Part shown: one piece after another, positions 47,881-59,590 of the stretch
Layout: each line of letters opens with the position of its first letter
Numbering within the stretch: the stretch's first letter is position 1
DNA from: Branchiostoma floridae
Taxonomy: Eukaryota > Chordata > Leptocardii > Amphioxiformes > Branchiostomatidae
Length of the DNA stretch: 64,000 bases
Direction of reading: 5' to 3'
NCBI RefSeq assembly: GCF_000003815.2
Contig: NC_049981.1
Coordinates: forward strand, 15,865,859 to 15,929,858
Notes under the pieces: model-generated
The model's input: only the letters and a program-made list of their open reading frames with translations
The model's database searches: none
Told to the model about the DNA's origin: nothing
Program-made: the position numbers and the translations under genes

Positions 47881-49371
47881 TCTAATATCACCACATATAC
47901 CCCGTAGTCGTACTCTTTACCAACAACGTGTCGTCTGTACTTTGTAGCAATTATGCTTTCACGTGCTTGCAACGCATGAGGCAGTACGTACAAAGACAGC
48001 CCTTGTTCAGTTTCCTGTCAAACCCTTTATGTAGGATATGGACTTCTTTCTCTACGAATGGTAATTTTGTCGACTCTTACACAATCGTCCAAATGTCTGT
48101 AATACATAGTCATTTCAAGGTTCGTAGAAAAACTTCAATATGGCGTTTTTGATGGACAAATGTCTGATAGTACCGGTTTCTTGCTTCGACAGTTGTAAAA
48201 GTAAGGCCAGATGGAGCTGATTGATACATCATGACGTGTTTAATGACGCGTTTGTGTTATCATTGTATAGACCGTGAATGTTTGCTCATGAGCTAAAAGT
48301 TCCGTCTGAAAAGGTGGCAGTGAAAAGTTTTAAGGTGAACATCCGGGCACTTCATGCCCACGTCTCTGCTAATAAACCAATGGGCGAGCTTCTCCGTGAT
48401 GCAGCCGCGTACAGCACTCATAATGCAATCCCCTGTCTCGTCACTTAGTCATTGTTTTCATCCTCAAATTGGCATAAGGAAATTTCAGCCAAGATATCAA
48501 AGAATCTACAGCCTCAATTTATTCAACACGAATTAGGTGTAGAATAATACATGTATTATTGTTCAAGTTTAGCCACCGAACTCTATCCATCGAACATCAA
48601 AATCATATGAAAAATGTAGAATAGGCAGTTGAATGTATTTCTTAATGTAGTATCGTCGGTTGCGATTCTTGTCGAATGACGTGCACATTCCTTTCAATGG
48701 ACATTGTGTGCGATGCTTTCCCGTCCATATATGTTTGAAATATATAGTCTGTAAATATCAACACGCACTGCAATCAACAATGTAATTTTCTGTCTGCTTT
48801 GTCAGGTATTTCTACTTATCTCCACAACCGGTCCACTGATCACAAATAGCCTTCAGCAGGATCACTGGATATTAATCAGTCTACCGCTGTAAACTACCGA
48901 GAAGTTAACCACAGCTTCATGACTATCTCCCGAGCGTTTTCTTGTCGTTATAACTTGTGTCCTGCTCGTCAACGTTATTATATCACGCCAACGTTATCAT
49001 TTTTTTCGGATCACACACAAAAACTACTCGTCCAAATGTATGTCTTACATAGACAATGAAAATTCGTAGAAAAACTATTGAATATTCTGATAAGGCACCT
49101 ATACTTCCAGGCTTATTTAGGAAGCGTTTCATTCTGCGGAACCGGTGGAGACGGGAACGTCAGGACTGACTCTCATACCGCTCACCGACAACATCGTCCT
49201 GTTTTTCTTGCTGACAGCATCAAAGGTGAAACGTTTCCTATCGTCTTTACTTTACAGTCAAGAAATCATTCGCAATTTTTTCTCTTTCAAAGAACTTGCA
49301 GCCAAGTCGGGACACACGGAGGAATCTTTAATTTGATATTCCCGCACAAATATTGCTGACATATTGGGAAA
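47881..49371. other. intergenic region, nothing recognised
   Basis: Between the right edge of the palindrome and the LRR gene. Open frames are short and without motifs. Confidence 0.45.
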
Positions 49372-50367
49372 ATGCAGACCGTTATGTTGTCAGTATATGA
49401 AGGACTTCGGGTAAAGTCACAAAAACGAAGCAAACACAGTCGTCTGTGGCTCACTGCCGCTCTTTGTTTGGGTATTGCCTCTATGAGAGGACTCGCTTTC
49501 CCACAAGGCTGCACAATTTCAAAGGAAACGGACAAGCCGTTTCCATGGGTGAGGTTGAACTGTCGTAACTTAGAGTTAACAACATTTCCTCAAAGCGCAC
49601 CGGCTGATGTGAACCGTCTGGAACTTTCCTCCAACTGTATCAAAAACTTAACCGATGTTCCCGTATTGAAAAACCTATCTGCACTGGACTTAAAGTTTAA
49701 CCAAATTGGGACCGTTGACTGGGAAACTCTCCACAACCTTCCAAATCTGGAATACCTGTATTTGTCCTACAACCGAATCACACACGTCAGTTTAGATGTT
49801 GTCGTGAAGCAGTTGCCCAAATTGTTCCACGTTGGTCTGTCAAAAAACATGCTAGCGTCTTTCTCCTTACAAGAGCTGGGGTATCCATTCATAGGGAGCA
49901 CACCAATATTCGGCAACCCCCTCCACTGTGACTGTACAATGCTGTGGTTAATGGTCAAACATGAATGTCTGGTAGAACCGGCTGAATCACAGTTACGTTC
50001 AGCGGCCGACAGTTCTGGATCGGTTACCGCCCGGTGTGAAGTGTGTGATGCCTGCTTTCTGTCCTTCTATCCTGACCGTACTTTTAAATGCGCCAGCCCT
50101 GACTATCTAAAAGGAAAGTCCTTGTCAGAAGTCTCACGAAATCTGATGGGATGTGGAATGGAAAAAACACCAACAGGCCTAGGGTTCTCACCAGATGTCC
50201 CACACAAGACGACGCGTACGCTATTCCAGCGCACAAACGGCTCAGACAAAGAACCCTTGGTAGTTTCTTCGCCACCTGGCGACCTGTCATTGAATTCCGG
50301 ATGCACGCTCGATGTGGATGTGAGTGTGTACCGATATGCGTTTATCTCAAGCAGTCCCAACGATTAA
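49372..50367 (+). CDS. secreted leucine-rich-repeat protein, single exon
   Basis: 331 residues. A basic N-terminal stretch precedes a hydrophobic signal segment (about residues 25-43: LWLTAALCLGIASMRGLAF). An LRRNT-like part with C47 and C64 leads to about four LRRs (residues 80-180, LxxLxLxxNxI pattern: RLELSSNCI, ALDLKFNQI, YLYLSYNRI, HVGLSKNML). An LRRCT cap starts NPLHCDCTMLW and has further cysteines near 199, 222-228, 240 and 261. The remaining 70 residues are Ser/Thr/Pro-rich and lack a membrane segment. The ATG at 49372 has an A at -3 (GAAAATGC); Met5 is an alternative. GTGAGT near 50320 could be a donor to a further exon, so the tail may be incomplete. The particular LRR family was not recognised; extracellular binding is inferred. 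Confidence 0.8.
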   Translation: MQTVMLSVYEGLRVKSQKRSKHSRLWLTAALCLGIASMRGLAFPQGCTISKETDKPFPWVRLNCRNLELTTFPQSAPADVNRLELSSNCIKNLTDVPVLKNLSALDLKFNQIGTVDWETLHNLPNLEYLYLSYNRITHVSLDVVVKQLPKLFHVGLSKNMLASFSLQELGYPFIGSTPIFGNPLHCDCTMLWLMVKHECLVEPAESQLRSAADSSGSVTARCEVCDACFLSFYPDRTFKCASPDYLKGKSLSEVSRNLMGCGMEKTPTGLGFSPDVPHKTTRTLFQRTNGSDKEPLVVSSPPGDLSLNSGCTLDVDVSVYRYAFISSSPND

Positions 50368-50643
50368 AACAACTCCTTTTACAAGAATTTTTATGTAATG
50401 AATCTACCGTAGAAAATACCGCCTGATGAAAAGATGAACGGTATGTGTAGCCATCTAATACGGTGCAGGCAGTCTATCCGTTAAACCAAGCAATTAGTTT
50501 GAGTATAGAATAGATGTTGTTTCCCTTTCAATTTATTTATAAGTCTCATTTACCTTCTTTGTTCAGTATACAATAATGTATAATACGGTTCTACTTTAAT
50601 GTAAGTTCATCTGTGACGATAGTCAACATTATGTTACAATTTT

Positions 50644-50796
50644 AAGACTTTATATCCGTGCACAAAATAAAGCGCTTACAAACAAGCTTTCAATCAGTAC
50701 TCTGATCCTTCTGGCTATTTCAACTTGAGACGGATCAGAGGACTGATCGAAAGCTTGTTGGTAAGAGCTTTATTTTGTGCACGGATATCAAGTCTT
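50644..50796. repeat. ~150-bp inverted repeat abutting the assembly gap
   Basis: AAGACTTTATATCCGTGCAC (50644-50663) pairs with GTGCACGGATATCAAGTCTT (50777-50796). The match continues through AAAATAAAGC, AACAAGCTTTC and CTCTGATCC with few mismatches, around a short centre (GGCTATTTCAACTTGAGAC). The left arm carries AATAAA (50666-50671), a possible poly(A) signal of the LRR gene. The right arm ends exactly at the gap. Confidence 0.85.
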
Positions 50797-50896
50797 NNNN
50801 NNNNNNNNNNNNNNNNNNNNNNNNNNNNNNNNNNNNNNNNNNNNNNNNNNNNNNNNNNNNNNNNNNNNNNNNNNNNNNNNNNNNNNNNNNNNNNNN
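50797..50896. other. assembly gap (100 N)
   Basis: One hundred ambiguous bases, a nominal-size scaffold gap. It begins right after the inverted repeat. Confidence 1.
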
Positions 50897-51404
50897 ACCT
50901 ATAGCATGAATTTTGCTAGATACATGTAGCTCTTGTGATCGAGAAGAAATGATAGATTTTTGGTAGCTTTCTTTGCCACTCTGGTGTTTCATTGGCAGAC
51001 TTCAAAACCTGATAATTCATGAATGGATGAATCATACATTTCTAAATTTCAATTCTCCAAGGTATTTGTGAAAATTTGGCGTGTCATCTTAAGTTGAAAA
51101 AAATTATTTGTGTATCTTTACATGAAGAGGAAGTTGGGATAACTTATAACTGTTACATTACATTGCTTGTCAAGTAATAACTAGGAATAATATGAACAAT
51201 GTGGAAAAAGGGGACAGGTCAGCTTCTACTCTAAGAATGTCTTTGAATCTGACTTTTACTAGTACATTTTGTTTTAATACGGTGTGTTATGCACATCTGC
51301 TAGTGAGTGATGGTATATTTTTGTGGTTCTTAATTCCGTCAGACTTTTTTAGATTACATAGGAGTCTATAGCAAAATGGTATACGTGTAGGTGTTGAATC
51401 AAAC

Positions 51405-51717
51405 CTATATTTGAACGAAATCATCGTCTTTTTTCTTCACTCCAACTTTGGCATATATTACTTTTTTGAGCAAGTACTTCACCATTAGTGAAAACCAGTA
51501 GACATTTAGAATATCGAAGAAAATCCTTCCAAAGGTTCCAAGGTATACGAGATGCCAGGGAAAATTTTTCAAGGACCCATCTTTGTACCACATGTTCATG
51601 TTGTACCAGTAAGGAGGAATGATGGCCACACGGCACAGGAAGAAGACTCCAGTCATCAGCAGGCCAATGACGGTGTACAGTCGACCCTTCTTCTCGCCAA
51701 GTTGGTTTAACAGAGCC
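51405..51717 (-). CDS. terminal exon of a TLC-domain (TLCD4/TMEM56-like) membrane protein
   Basis: Follows an excellent acceptor (TTTCTTTCTTGCCCCGTACAG) and opens in phase 2. The exon encodes RALLNQLGEKKGRLYTVIGL, then a transmembrane stretch with FFLCRVAIIPPYWY, then a second one around FFDILNVYWFSLMVKYLL, ending in a lysine-rich cytosolic tail KKKDDDFVQI. The N-R-x-L-L ... G ... FFxxR ... P order is that of the C-terminal half of TLC domains (TRAM-LAG1-CLN8). The frame is also open upstream to an ATG at 51776, which would make a 123-residue protein. That reading puts the splice acceptor inside the coding sequence and is less likely. No earlier exons were found between here and the LINE, so the gene may be partial or have a long intron. 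Confidence 0.7.
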
Positions 51718-53369
51718 CTGTACGGGGCAAGAAAGAAAGACGTCAAAAGGCACAGCAAACCTCCTACCCAAGACATGGCGACAGGGACACGCGTACGACC
51801 AAAAACCTACGATGCTCTAACAAAATGAGCCTATCAGTTTTCCGCACAAAACTTTTTTTATATATTACGACAATAATAATATTAAGGAGGTTAATGGAGC
51901 TAATTTTCCAAACGCAAGTCAAAGTTCGGCGAGAGGCGGTTGAGAATTTTCGGTGCAACGGCGAAAAGGCCGAACGTAAGTGTGAAACTGCTCAAAGCGG
52001 CGACAAATATCCAAGACATCTCGTCCATCGTCGTTGTTGATGCTATATAGATGCTGGTTATAATAAGTGTATTACAATGGGTGAACTGAAGTTAAAGAGC
52101 TGAAGTTCATGAACCTTTTACAGCTTTTAAGAGTACGTATTGAGAGGCAGGTGCATATGTGTTCTGATACCACTGTGAAAACATCGATGTAAAACCAAGC
52201 AGATTCTTACTGAAACCGGTCGTAACTATGGACAATAACACCTGACAACGCTCTAATCATCTGTAATACACAACACAATACACGAACTAATTCCCAGAAT
52301 TTCAAGTAATCCTTTGTGTGTGAAAAAAGGTTCTGACTATTACTATCATTAAATCCAAAAGCAGTTGAGCTTTCACGGGGAACAATGAGGTCAAAGGTCG
52401 TGTTTATGGAAAGGTATCAATCTGTCGAGTCACAATGGAATAAACAAGTTAACAACAATCACAGTTCGTGATCAATTGCGACCTGGAAGGTACTCTCGAA
52501 GTGACTTTATCTAATTTTGGGCCAAACATGCCATGCATGGTTCCTTCACAAAGCGCTTCTAAAGAAAAAAAGAAATGTGGAATTTCTTTACATTTAGAAT
52601 TGAACAATTAAAGTCTTTTTATGTGATGTCTTAGTTCATGGCAATGAATGCTGCCCAAAGTTCTAGTTTCTGACATTACATAAGAAATGTTATGTTGTTA
52701 TGTTTAGAATCTTGAATTACTAATGACGATTTGTAACTAAGTAAATGTCACTTAAGTAATCATTCCGACAGCATTTTGCCCTGCAATACAGTATGGGATG
52801 TTTTAGGAATACTGATAATGATAATTGTGTATTGATTGCAGTTCCAATCTCCAAATACATTGCAGCGATGTAGCGCGCTAACTTGCGTATTCAGGCATTA
52901 AAACAAACACAACGGTATCGAAAACTAAACAGAGTAAAGTAAAATAATAAAAAAAGTAAGCTTAAAGTAGTAAAATTAACATTTTACAGGATGATTAACG
53001 TTCCCTTACAGATAATGACAACTGAAATAGTTACATGTATTACTGCAGAGTAGTAGTTGACAATAGTGATGGGGAATCTCAACTAGGGTTCAATTCGATT
53101 GTTTATTAAGAAGGGTTACAAAGACAGAGTATGGAACCGGGCTCATTTTATAACGATTTGTTCTGGCAAGAGGGATATCAAGTTGATTTGCTCCCCTCAG
53201 GCATCTTGTATGAATTTGAGAACGGGTAGGTTGCCGGAAAGTTGGGGGATTGAATGGAGACTGTAAATTTTACGCTAAGAGTTTCTCTTCTTTTCTCAGG
53301 GGATGGCAAATCTAATTGTGTAAGGGCGCTGTTGTAACTTAAGTACTGAGAGCAAAGAATTATTCTAAT
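51718..53369. other. non-coding stretch upstream of the TLC exon
   Basis: No exon recognised on either strand. The left target-site copy of the LINE (AAAGAATTATTCTAAT) is at 53354-53369. Confidence 0.45.
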
Positions 53370-53402
53370 ACCAAGGGAGTTTTAATCCTTTTTAAAAAGG
53401 AT

Positions 53403-53700
53403 TTGAATTATGAGATTCACAGAAAGACAGTTGATACTGAGGGGCGTTCGATCATTTTGGACATCTCTGTTGGAGATCTAAGGTTTTTTCTCGTAAACCT
53501 GTACGCACCCAATTCGGACAGTCCCGAATTCTTCGAAGGGATAGAATGCACTATTCAAAAATTAAAAGATGATAAAGATGTGGACAAAGAGCAGTTAAAT
53601 CCACAGACTAGCGAGGACAATATTGTTATAGTGGGTGATTTTAACACTGTTTTAGATGCGGGTATCGATCGGGCCGGAAAAAGAGGGCTCTGTTACCATC
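53403..53700 (+). pseudogene. LINE endonuclease C-terminal half
   Basis: Contains FFLVNLYAPNSDSPEFF and IVIVGDFNTVLDAGIDRAGK, the N-x-Y-A-P-N and G-D-F-N-x-x-x-D metal- and DNA-contact motifs of APE-type LINE endonucleases. The frame is open before the ATG back to the truncation point (KGVLILFKKDL). It loses frame just after KRG. Confidence 0.85.
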
Positions 53701-53785
53701 CCAGAGCGTTTTTTCTTGGAAAAAAAGACTGCGCAATGACAAAGAAAACGAAATTAATGTTGAAATAAACAAACTGAAGTCTCGA

Positions 53786-55395
53786 TTGGATGAAAACCCC
53801 TCCCCCTCTAAAGAATTTCTTGAATCTTATGAAAATAAACAAAAAGAACTTGAGGAGTTGAATCGTGAAAAAGCAGAACAATCAACTTTTCTAAAAAGAT
53901 GTCGTTGGATGGAGACTGGAGAAAAGTGTTCAAAACATTTCTTGAAACTAGTTCATAGGAACTATGTGAGAAAGAACATTTTAAAACTTCAAACTACAGA
54001 TATGCGTACCTTAACGGATCCCACATATATTCTACAAGCTGAAATAGAATACTTCTCTTCACTATATTCTTTTCATAATCATCCCATTCCACTTAAAGAA
54101 GAAACCTGTCAATCTTTTTTCCCGAAAGACTGCCAAAATCGGCTTTCAAATGAAGAAAGACAGCAGTGCGAGGGATTAATATCAGAAATAGAACTAAAAA
54201 ATGCGATCAAATCTTTTAAGAAAGAGAAATCCCCAGGACTTGATGGCATTCCGGTGGAATTTTATGAAGTATTTTTTGATGAAGTTAAAGAATCGATGTT
54301 ACAAAGCTTTAATTACGCCTATACATACGGAGAAATGTCCTCCACCCAGAAAGAAGGTTTAATCCCACTCCTTCTAAAAAAGATGCAAACGGGAAAGATA
54401 AAGAGCCATCTCTTTTATGTAACTGGCGTCCGCTGACCCTTTTGTCTTGTGACGTCCGAATTCTTTCTAAATGCCTTGCTTTAAGAGTTCGAAAAGTACT
54501 GGACAAACTAATTCATAATGACCAAAACGGGTTTATACAAGGCAGATATATAGGTGATGGAATCCGTAGAATTTTAGAAATAATGGAGATGTATGAGAAA
54601 GAAGAAAAACCTGGGCTCATTTTTGTAACTGACTACGAAAAAGCTTTCGACAGTATCAGGTGGGACTTTATCATTGAAGCATTGAAATTCTTTAACTTCG
54701 GAACGTTATTTATCAAATGGGTGAATGTAATGTATAGTAACATATCGAGCAGAATAATCAATTTCGGCCATCTGTCAGAACCTTTCAAACCCAAGAGAGG
54801 GGTGAGGCAGGGATGCCCCCTTTCCCCGCACTTATTCATTATTGCCGTTGATGAGTTATTAGCAATTAGGATCAGAGGGAACACACAGATAAGGGGGTTG
54901 GTAACGCAGGGGATAGAAACAAAGTTATCCCAATATGCGGACGATACTGATTTCACTCTAGAACCCACGTCATCTTCCCTATCAGCTTTGACGAACGATT
55001 TAGACTTGTTTTCTACGATATCTGGCCTCATTCCTAATTATGGTAAATGCATGATTGTTAGAATAGGATCTCTCAAAGACACAGACTTTCAGCTACCATG
55101 CCCATATCCGGTAGAATGGACAGATGGACCTTTTAACATGCTAGGAGTCCAAGTTCCATTTAATATGGATGAAATTGTACCTACCAATTTTGACCTTTGC
55201 CTCTCAAAACTGGATTCTGTATTACAACCCTGGAGGGGAAAGTTGTTAACAGTATACGGCAAAGTTACGATTGTGAATAGTTTAGTAGTCTCACTGTTTG
55301 CACATCTTTTTCTGACTCTCCCATCCCCACCTCAAGTATTTTTCCAATTGTATGAAAAGAAAATATTCAATTTTATTTGGAACAACGGTCCGTAA
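53786..55395 (+). pseudogene. LINE reverse transcriptase (frameshifted)
   Basis: Two frames, 53786-54436 and 54442-55395. The first has KSPGLDGIPVEFYEVFF. The second has DYEKAFDSIRWDF, GVRQGCPLSPHLFIIAVDEL and the catalytic QYADDTDF, followed by NDLDLFSTISGLIPNYGKC. The break near 54390-54440 separates KEGLIPLLLKK from the NWRPLTLLSCD segment. All catalytic aspartates are present but not in one frame. Confidence 0.92.
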
Positions 55396-55581
55396 AGAGT
55401 AAAACGAAAAGTTCTGTACAATACCTATCAATGTGGTGGATTGAAACTTATCAATTTATATGTATTTAATGCTAGTTTGAAGGCTTCTTGGATTCCAAAA
55501 CTTTAGTGTAATAGAGATTGGTTCTGTGCTAAGTTACTATCAAATACACATGTTATATTTTGTAAAGGGTTATTCCCTTTT

Positions 55582-56624
55582 ATGCAACTAGGCAATGATG
55601 ACAGGATAATTAATAGGATATTACAAGAGCAATTTCCAAATACTAGCCTATTTTTTCGAGATGCCATCTCAGCATGGTTAGCCTTCCAACATAATCCTCC
55701 GGATTTCGATTCGAATTCTTGGCAACAGCAAATGTTATGGTGCAATTCAATTTTTCAAATTGAAAGGAAACCAATTCTATGGCAGAACTTTGTTGAGAGC
55801 GGCATCATATTTGTTGAAGACTTGCTAGACACAAATGGGATACCCATGTCATATCACATATTAATTAAGACATATGGGAAGCTCTGCTCTGAATTTACAT
55901 ACAATGGGTTGATTTCTGTATTAGCGAGAGTGTGTCCGAGGCAAATTGGTAATAATTTCAATCACTTGCAAGTGTGCAGACCGCTCTTAAAAACTATGAA
56001 TGGTGTAAAGGAACAAAGATCAATAAGCAAATGTATGACTTCTTTATGGAAAGCAAAAGCCTTAAGATGAATCCAGAAAACACCATGTCTTACTGGGAAG
56101 ATGATTTTAACATTGCCCTCCCATGGAGACAAATATTTCAGTTACCCTACAAACTTACAATAGATTCCGCCAGCAGGATCTTCCAATTTAAACTCTTGCA
56201 TAGGTTTCTAGCTACAAACAGAATGTTGTATATTTGGAACATCAAAAGCAGTTCGAAATGTTCTCTATGCGGGGAGGATGACGAAACAGCGAAACATTTA
56301 TTTTGGAATTGTCACATTGTATTTTCATTTTGGAAAAAGGTTCAAATTTGGTATAATTCCATAACAGGACACTACCTAGATATAAACGACCCATTGAATG
56401 TATTACTCGGCGATTTATCAAGTGAAACACAAGTAATTGCTAATGTTATAATTCTATTGGGCAAAATATATAGCTATAAAAACCGGGAGACATCGAATCT
56501 ATCCATCCACATGTTTATTGCCTTCGTTAAATATGTACATAAAATGGAAAAAAAATTTGCAACAGCTAAAAACAAAATAAGTAAACATAACAAAAAGTGG
56601 GAACCCTTATACCAGTTTCTGTAA
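55582..56624 (+). pseudogene. LINE C-terminal domain with CCHC knuckle
   Basis: Two overlapping frames (55582-56070, 55974-56624). The second carries CSLCGEDDETAKHLFWNC, the C-x2-C-x8-H-x4-C knuckle found after the reverse transcriptase in Tx1/L1 and related LINEs. It ends at 56624, about 115 bp before the A tail. Confidence 0.88.
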
Positions 56625-57192
56625 TATCACTACCACAAGTACTTACCTGTCAGTGTATGTGCAAGGCAAGGCATGTGCACTTGCATGTTCTTGTTTAAGT
56701 TTTCTTGCATTGTATGTTTTTTTTGTTTATCTGAATAAAGTTTGAAAAAAAAAAAGAATTATTCTAATTCCTAGCTTCTCTCTACGCTCAATCTCCACTT
56801 AGCGTTATAATATGAGTGAAGTTAGGAAAACAAAGTTAACGTTAACGCACTGTAACTTGTGTAAGAGAATGTTTATAAAACGTACCTTCTGCAGATCTGT
56901 TGGTCACAAAATGGTGGTTTCTTACCAGCGACAGAGATACTTTGTACCCACACAAGATTGGTTAAACTGATAACTTGTTCAATCAAAAAGCCCAATCAAA
57001 ATGTATGTGGTTCAATTGAAATATAATAAGTTAGCAACCTTCAACAAAGTTAAACACCGTTGATTACAACGTAGTCTAGATATTTCCGGTTGAGAAATTA
57101 GTTACAGACACGGGTTGTTTTGATGATAGGCACGAATGAATAAGAACTGGCAAATGATTTATCAAGTTATCTAGTGATTAAACATGTTTGCA

Positions 57193-57450
57193 TCGCTGTG
57201 GCATAAAGGTAGGGTGATTGGCCCAGAAACCTGAGGTCCTGGGTTCGAGCCCGTTGACATGCCCCGGCATTATTGGGAAAAGAGCTTAACGCAAATTTCC
57301 TCACTTCACTCAAGTGAACACAAGTACCTAGCTTTGGCTACCGTTGTCCCTAGAATAAGACATCAAATGCAGTCCTTGTTTTTACACCTTTAGCACAAGG
57401 AACCTACCACACTTAATTGAAATAAGTAGGGGTTCATCGTCAATATACTG
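57193..57450 (+). mobile_element. tRNA-derived SINE
   Basis: The head has an A-box-like TGGCATAAAGGTAGG and a B box GGTTCGAGCCC (57242-57252) at tRNA spacing. It is followed by a tRNA-unrelated body (TTGGGAAAAGAGC, TTTCCTCACTTCACTC, ACACTTAATTGAAATAAGTA, GGGGTTCATC) shared with the fragments at 22.1 and 60.8 kb. There is no clean A-tail. Confidence 0.78.
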
Positions 57451-58141
57451 TGATGACACATTTTTATTGATATTACATTCAATTACCACTTTTAGGACAA
57501 TATTCATAAAGGAAATTACAGCAGAACATAAAATTAAAATAAATACAAAAAGCCAATTACTCTAAAAATGAAACATATTGAGGTTATACCCATAAAGAAA
57601 ACCAAACAACATGATATCTACAAACATATTGCACAACACCACACACGATGTAACATGTATGACTGTCAACACAAGAATACATATGGAATGTTACAATGCT
57701 CACTACTTAGTAAGATACTAAGTAAAGCATTTTTGTCACCATGCTTACAAGTATATTCTACAGGTATAGAGCTTCTCATCCAGAAATATGGTGTGTACAG
57801 TGTAACTTTGGAGCATAACCTTACACATTTAGTACAATTTCAATATCTGCCACATCTAAAATGATCTACTTTCCAGTCAACATCCTTAAGAAAACCAGGA
57901 AGTGACTAGAAAAACAATGGTGAGCTGTGAATCAAGTTTCTCATGCCATAAAATCTTTTATGACATGTCAAAATGTTTGACGAGGATTCCCTGTGTACAT
58001 GCATTTCAACTTGAAAGAGGTGCATCTGACTTACAGCAGAGCAAGTTGACCCAAGCACCCCAGGTTGCAGCTCAATTGTTCGGGATTTTTCCTTTCTCTA
58101 ACCTTAGATGTTACTGTGCGTTGCCTGCCAAGTAATGATTA

Positions 58142-58486
58142 GCCCACACCAATTCTATTTGTTGCTTCTCAGATTTAAAAAAAAAAGGACCGACAGGTCG
58201 AAAAAACAAGTTTTTTTTTTCAAAAGGTCTGGGGTGAAGATATATGGCTTAAACAAAACAAACAGCCTGAGGGGTTTGATGCGTTTTATGCAATGGATCG
58301 CTTCCTTCGATTTGTTACTGATGTTCTGAATAAAAGGCAATCTTTTGACTGAAATTATGTGTATGTGGCTCTGAATGGCAATATTTACAGCTTTGTGATA
58401 GCAAAACTTGTGTTGTTTTTTTTCTCTGAAAATGAAAAAAAATGCATAGGTGAATCCAAGAAGCAACAAATAAAATTGGTGTGGCC
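58142..58486. mobile_element. Harbinger-like MITE, second family member
   Basis: Ends GCCCACACCAATTCTATTTG and the inverse of GGCCACACCAATTTTATTTG, continuing TTGCTTCT on both sides. Flanked by TTA at both ends (58139-58141 and 58487-58489). The 345-bp interior includes inverted A/T-rich tracts. The terminal nonamer is shared with the element at 28568-28927, so it is the same family or superfamily. Confidence 0.87.
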
Positions 58487-59590
58487 TTATTATGATTTGA
58501 ATTCTGGCAGACATTTATAAAAGCCTCAAAAATCTGAATTGTGCACCTTATTTCTTGGTGAAGCACATACCTTACGGACCAACCCCTGTACAAGTACTAA
58601 GTACTTTTAATCATTACATGGCTGCAAATTCTAAGACTCTGAGGATGAAAATAGTGACTGGCAAAAGAAGTTCAAGCTAAATAAAGCCAAATGTATCAAC
58701 TATAGTCATATGCTGCTGAACACATATCAAATCATACAGATTGCACATCAAAGCATTTAAAGTTATTGCTAATAGCTAATAACATATTTACCATCAATAG
58801 AGTCACTACACTTCTATTGAGCTGATGACCACATACATGTACATTGTACAATATAGGTTACTACAATGTATGTATCTTATCAAACTTAAGCACCCTTACG
58901 TTAGTATAATGTTGTCAACGACTCTTGGTACAATAATGCACTTTCCTTCAACTAGTTCACTAAGAAGGAATGGCTAATAATGTGGTAATATCACTTTTAC
59001 AGATATTGGTTTTAAGACTACATTCTGGCAGAAATGCTAATTCTGCTAATACATAGAGAGACTGCAATCTCTGCGAGTAGATTCAGTGATTCTGACAGAT
59101 TTCAATCTCCACCATAATATACTCTGACTAAACTACAAGTTAGATGTCTAATTGTCCTTTGGACTGGATGCGAAGCCTTCTCTTTTATTCATGAAGTGTG
59201 CTTGGGTAGAAAAGCAGTACAGTAGCCTGGACTCCAGGCTTCTTAGCTTTGGTCTGCTCCCAATGGCTAAAACTCTGCTAACAGTTTACAGAGTCTGTTT
59301 ACAGAGAACTTCCTAAAATCAAACTTCCTTGTCACTGAAAGTTGTATGTTATCATACTACTGTACATTCATTATTAAGCTTGCAGCTCCAAAATTTCATG
59401 TCATGGGGTAAGTCAAGTGCATGTGGTATCAATGAGTCTGGAGATCTGGAAACAATTGCTGGCAGAAAAATGGAAATGCCAATTATATTGCAGGCTTGAT
59501 GTGTTCATGGTAGGGAAGGGACTGCAAAAACCACAAACTTGAAATACTGGAAATATTTGACGATTCTCAGTACTTGAAACTTGCTTCTCA

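Larger units (their letters stand above)
53370..56752 (+). mobile_element. Tx1/L1-like LINE, 5'-truncated and inactivated
   Basis: Flanked by the 16-bp duplication AAAGAATTATTCTAAT (53354-53369 and 56753-56768) and ends in GAATAAAGTTTG plus A(11+). In order it encodes the C-terminal half of an APE endonuclease, a linker, a reverse transcriptase and a C-terminal CCHC zinc knuckle. The 5' end is truncated inside the endonuclease. There is an internal deletion or frameshift near 53.7 kb, another frameshift near 54.4 kb, stops at 55395 and about 55.5 kb, and a further frameshift near 56.0 kb. Clade assignment rests on motif style, not on a tree. Confidence 0.92.
56769..59590. other. intergenic region with a SINE and a MITE; WDR7 3' flank
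   Basis: No gene recognised apart from the repeats listed. On the minus strand the stretch just below 59591 is the WDR7 3' UTR; an AATAAA (reverse complement at 59184-59189) is the nearest clear poly(A) signal noticed. Confidence 0.45.

Noticed and set aside
58155-58593. Minus-strand open frames at 58.2-58.6 kb considered as missing TLC-gene exons
   Set aside because: They coincide with the Harbinger-like MITE and its A/T-rich interior; no TLC motif.
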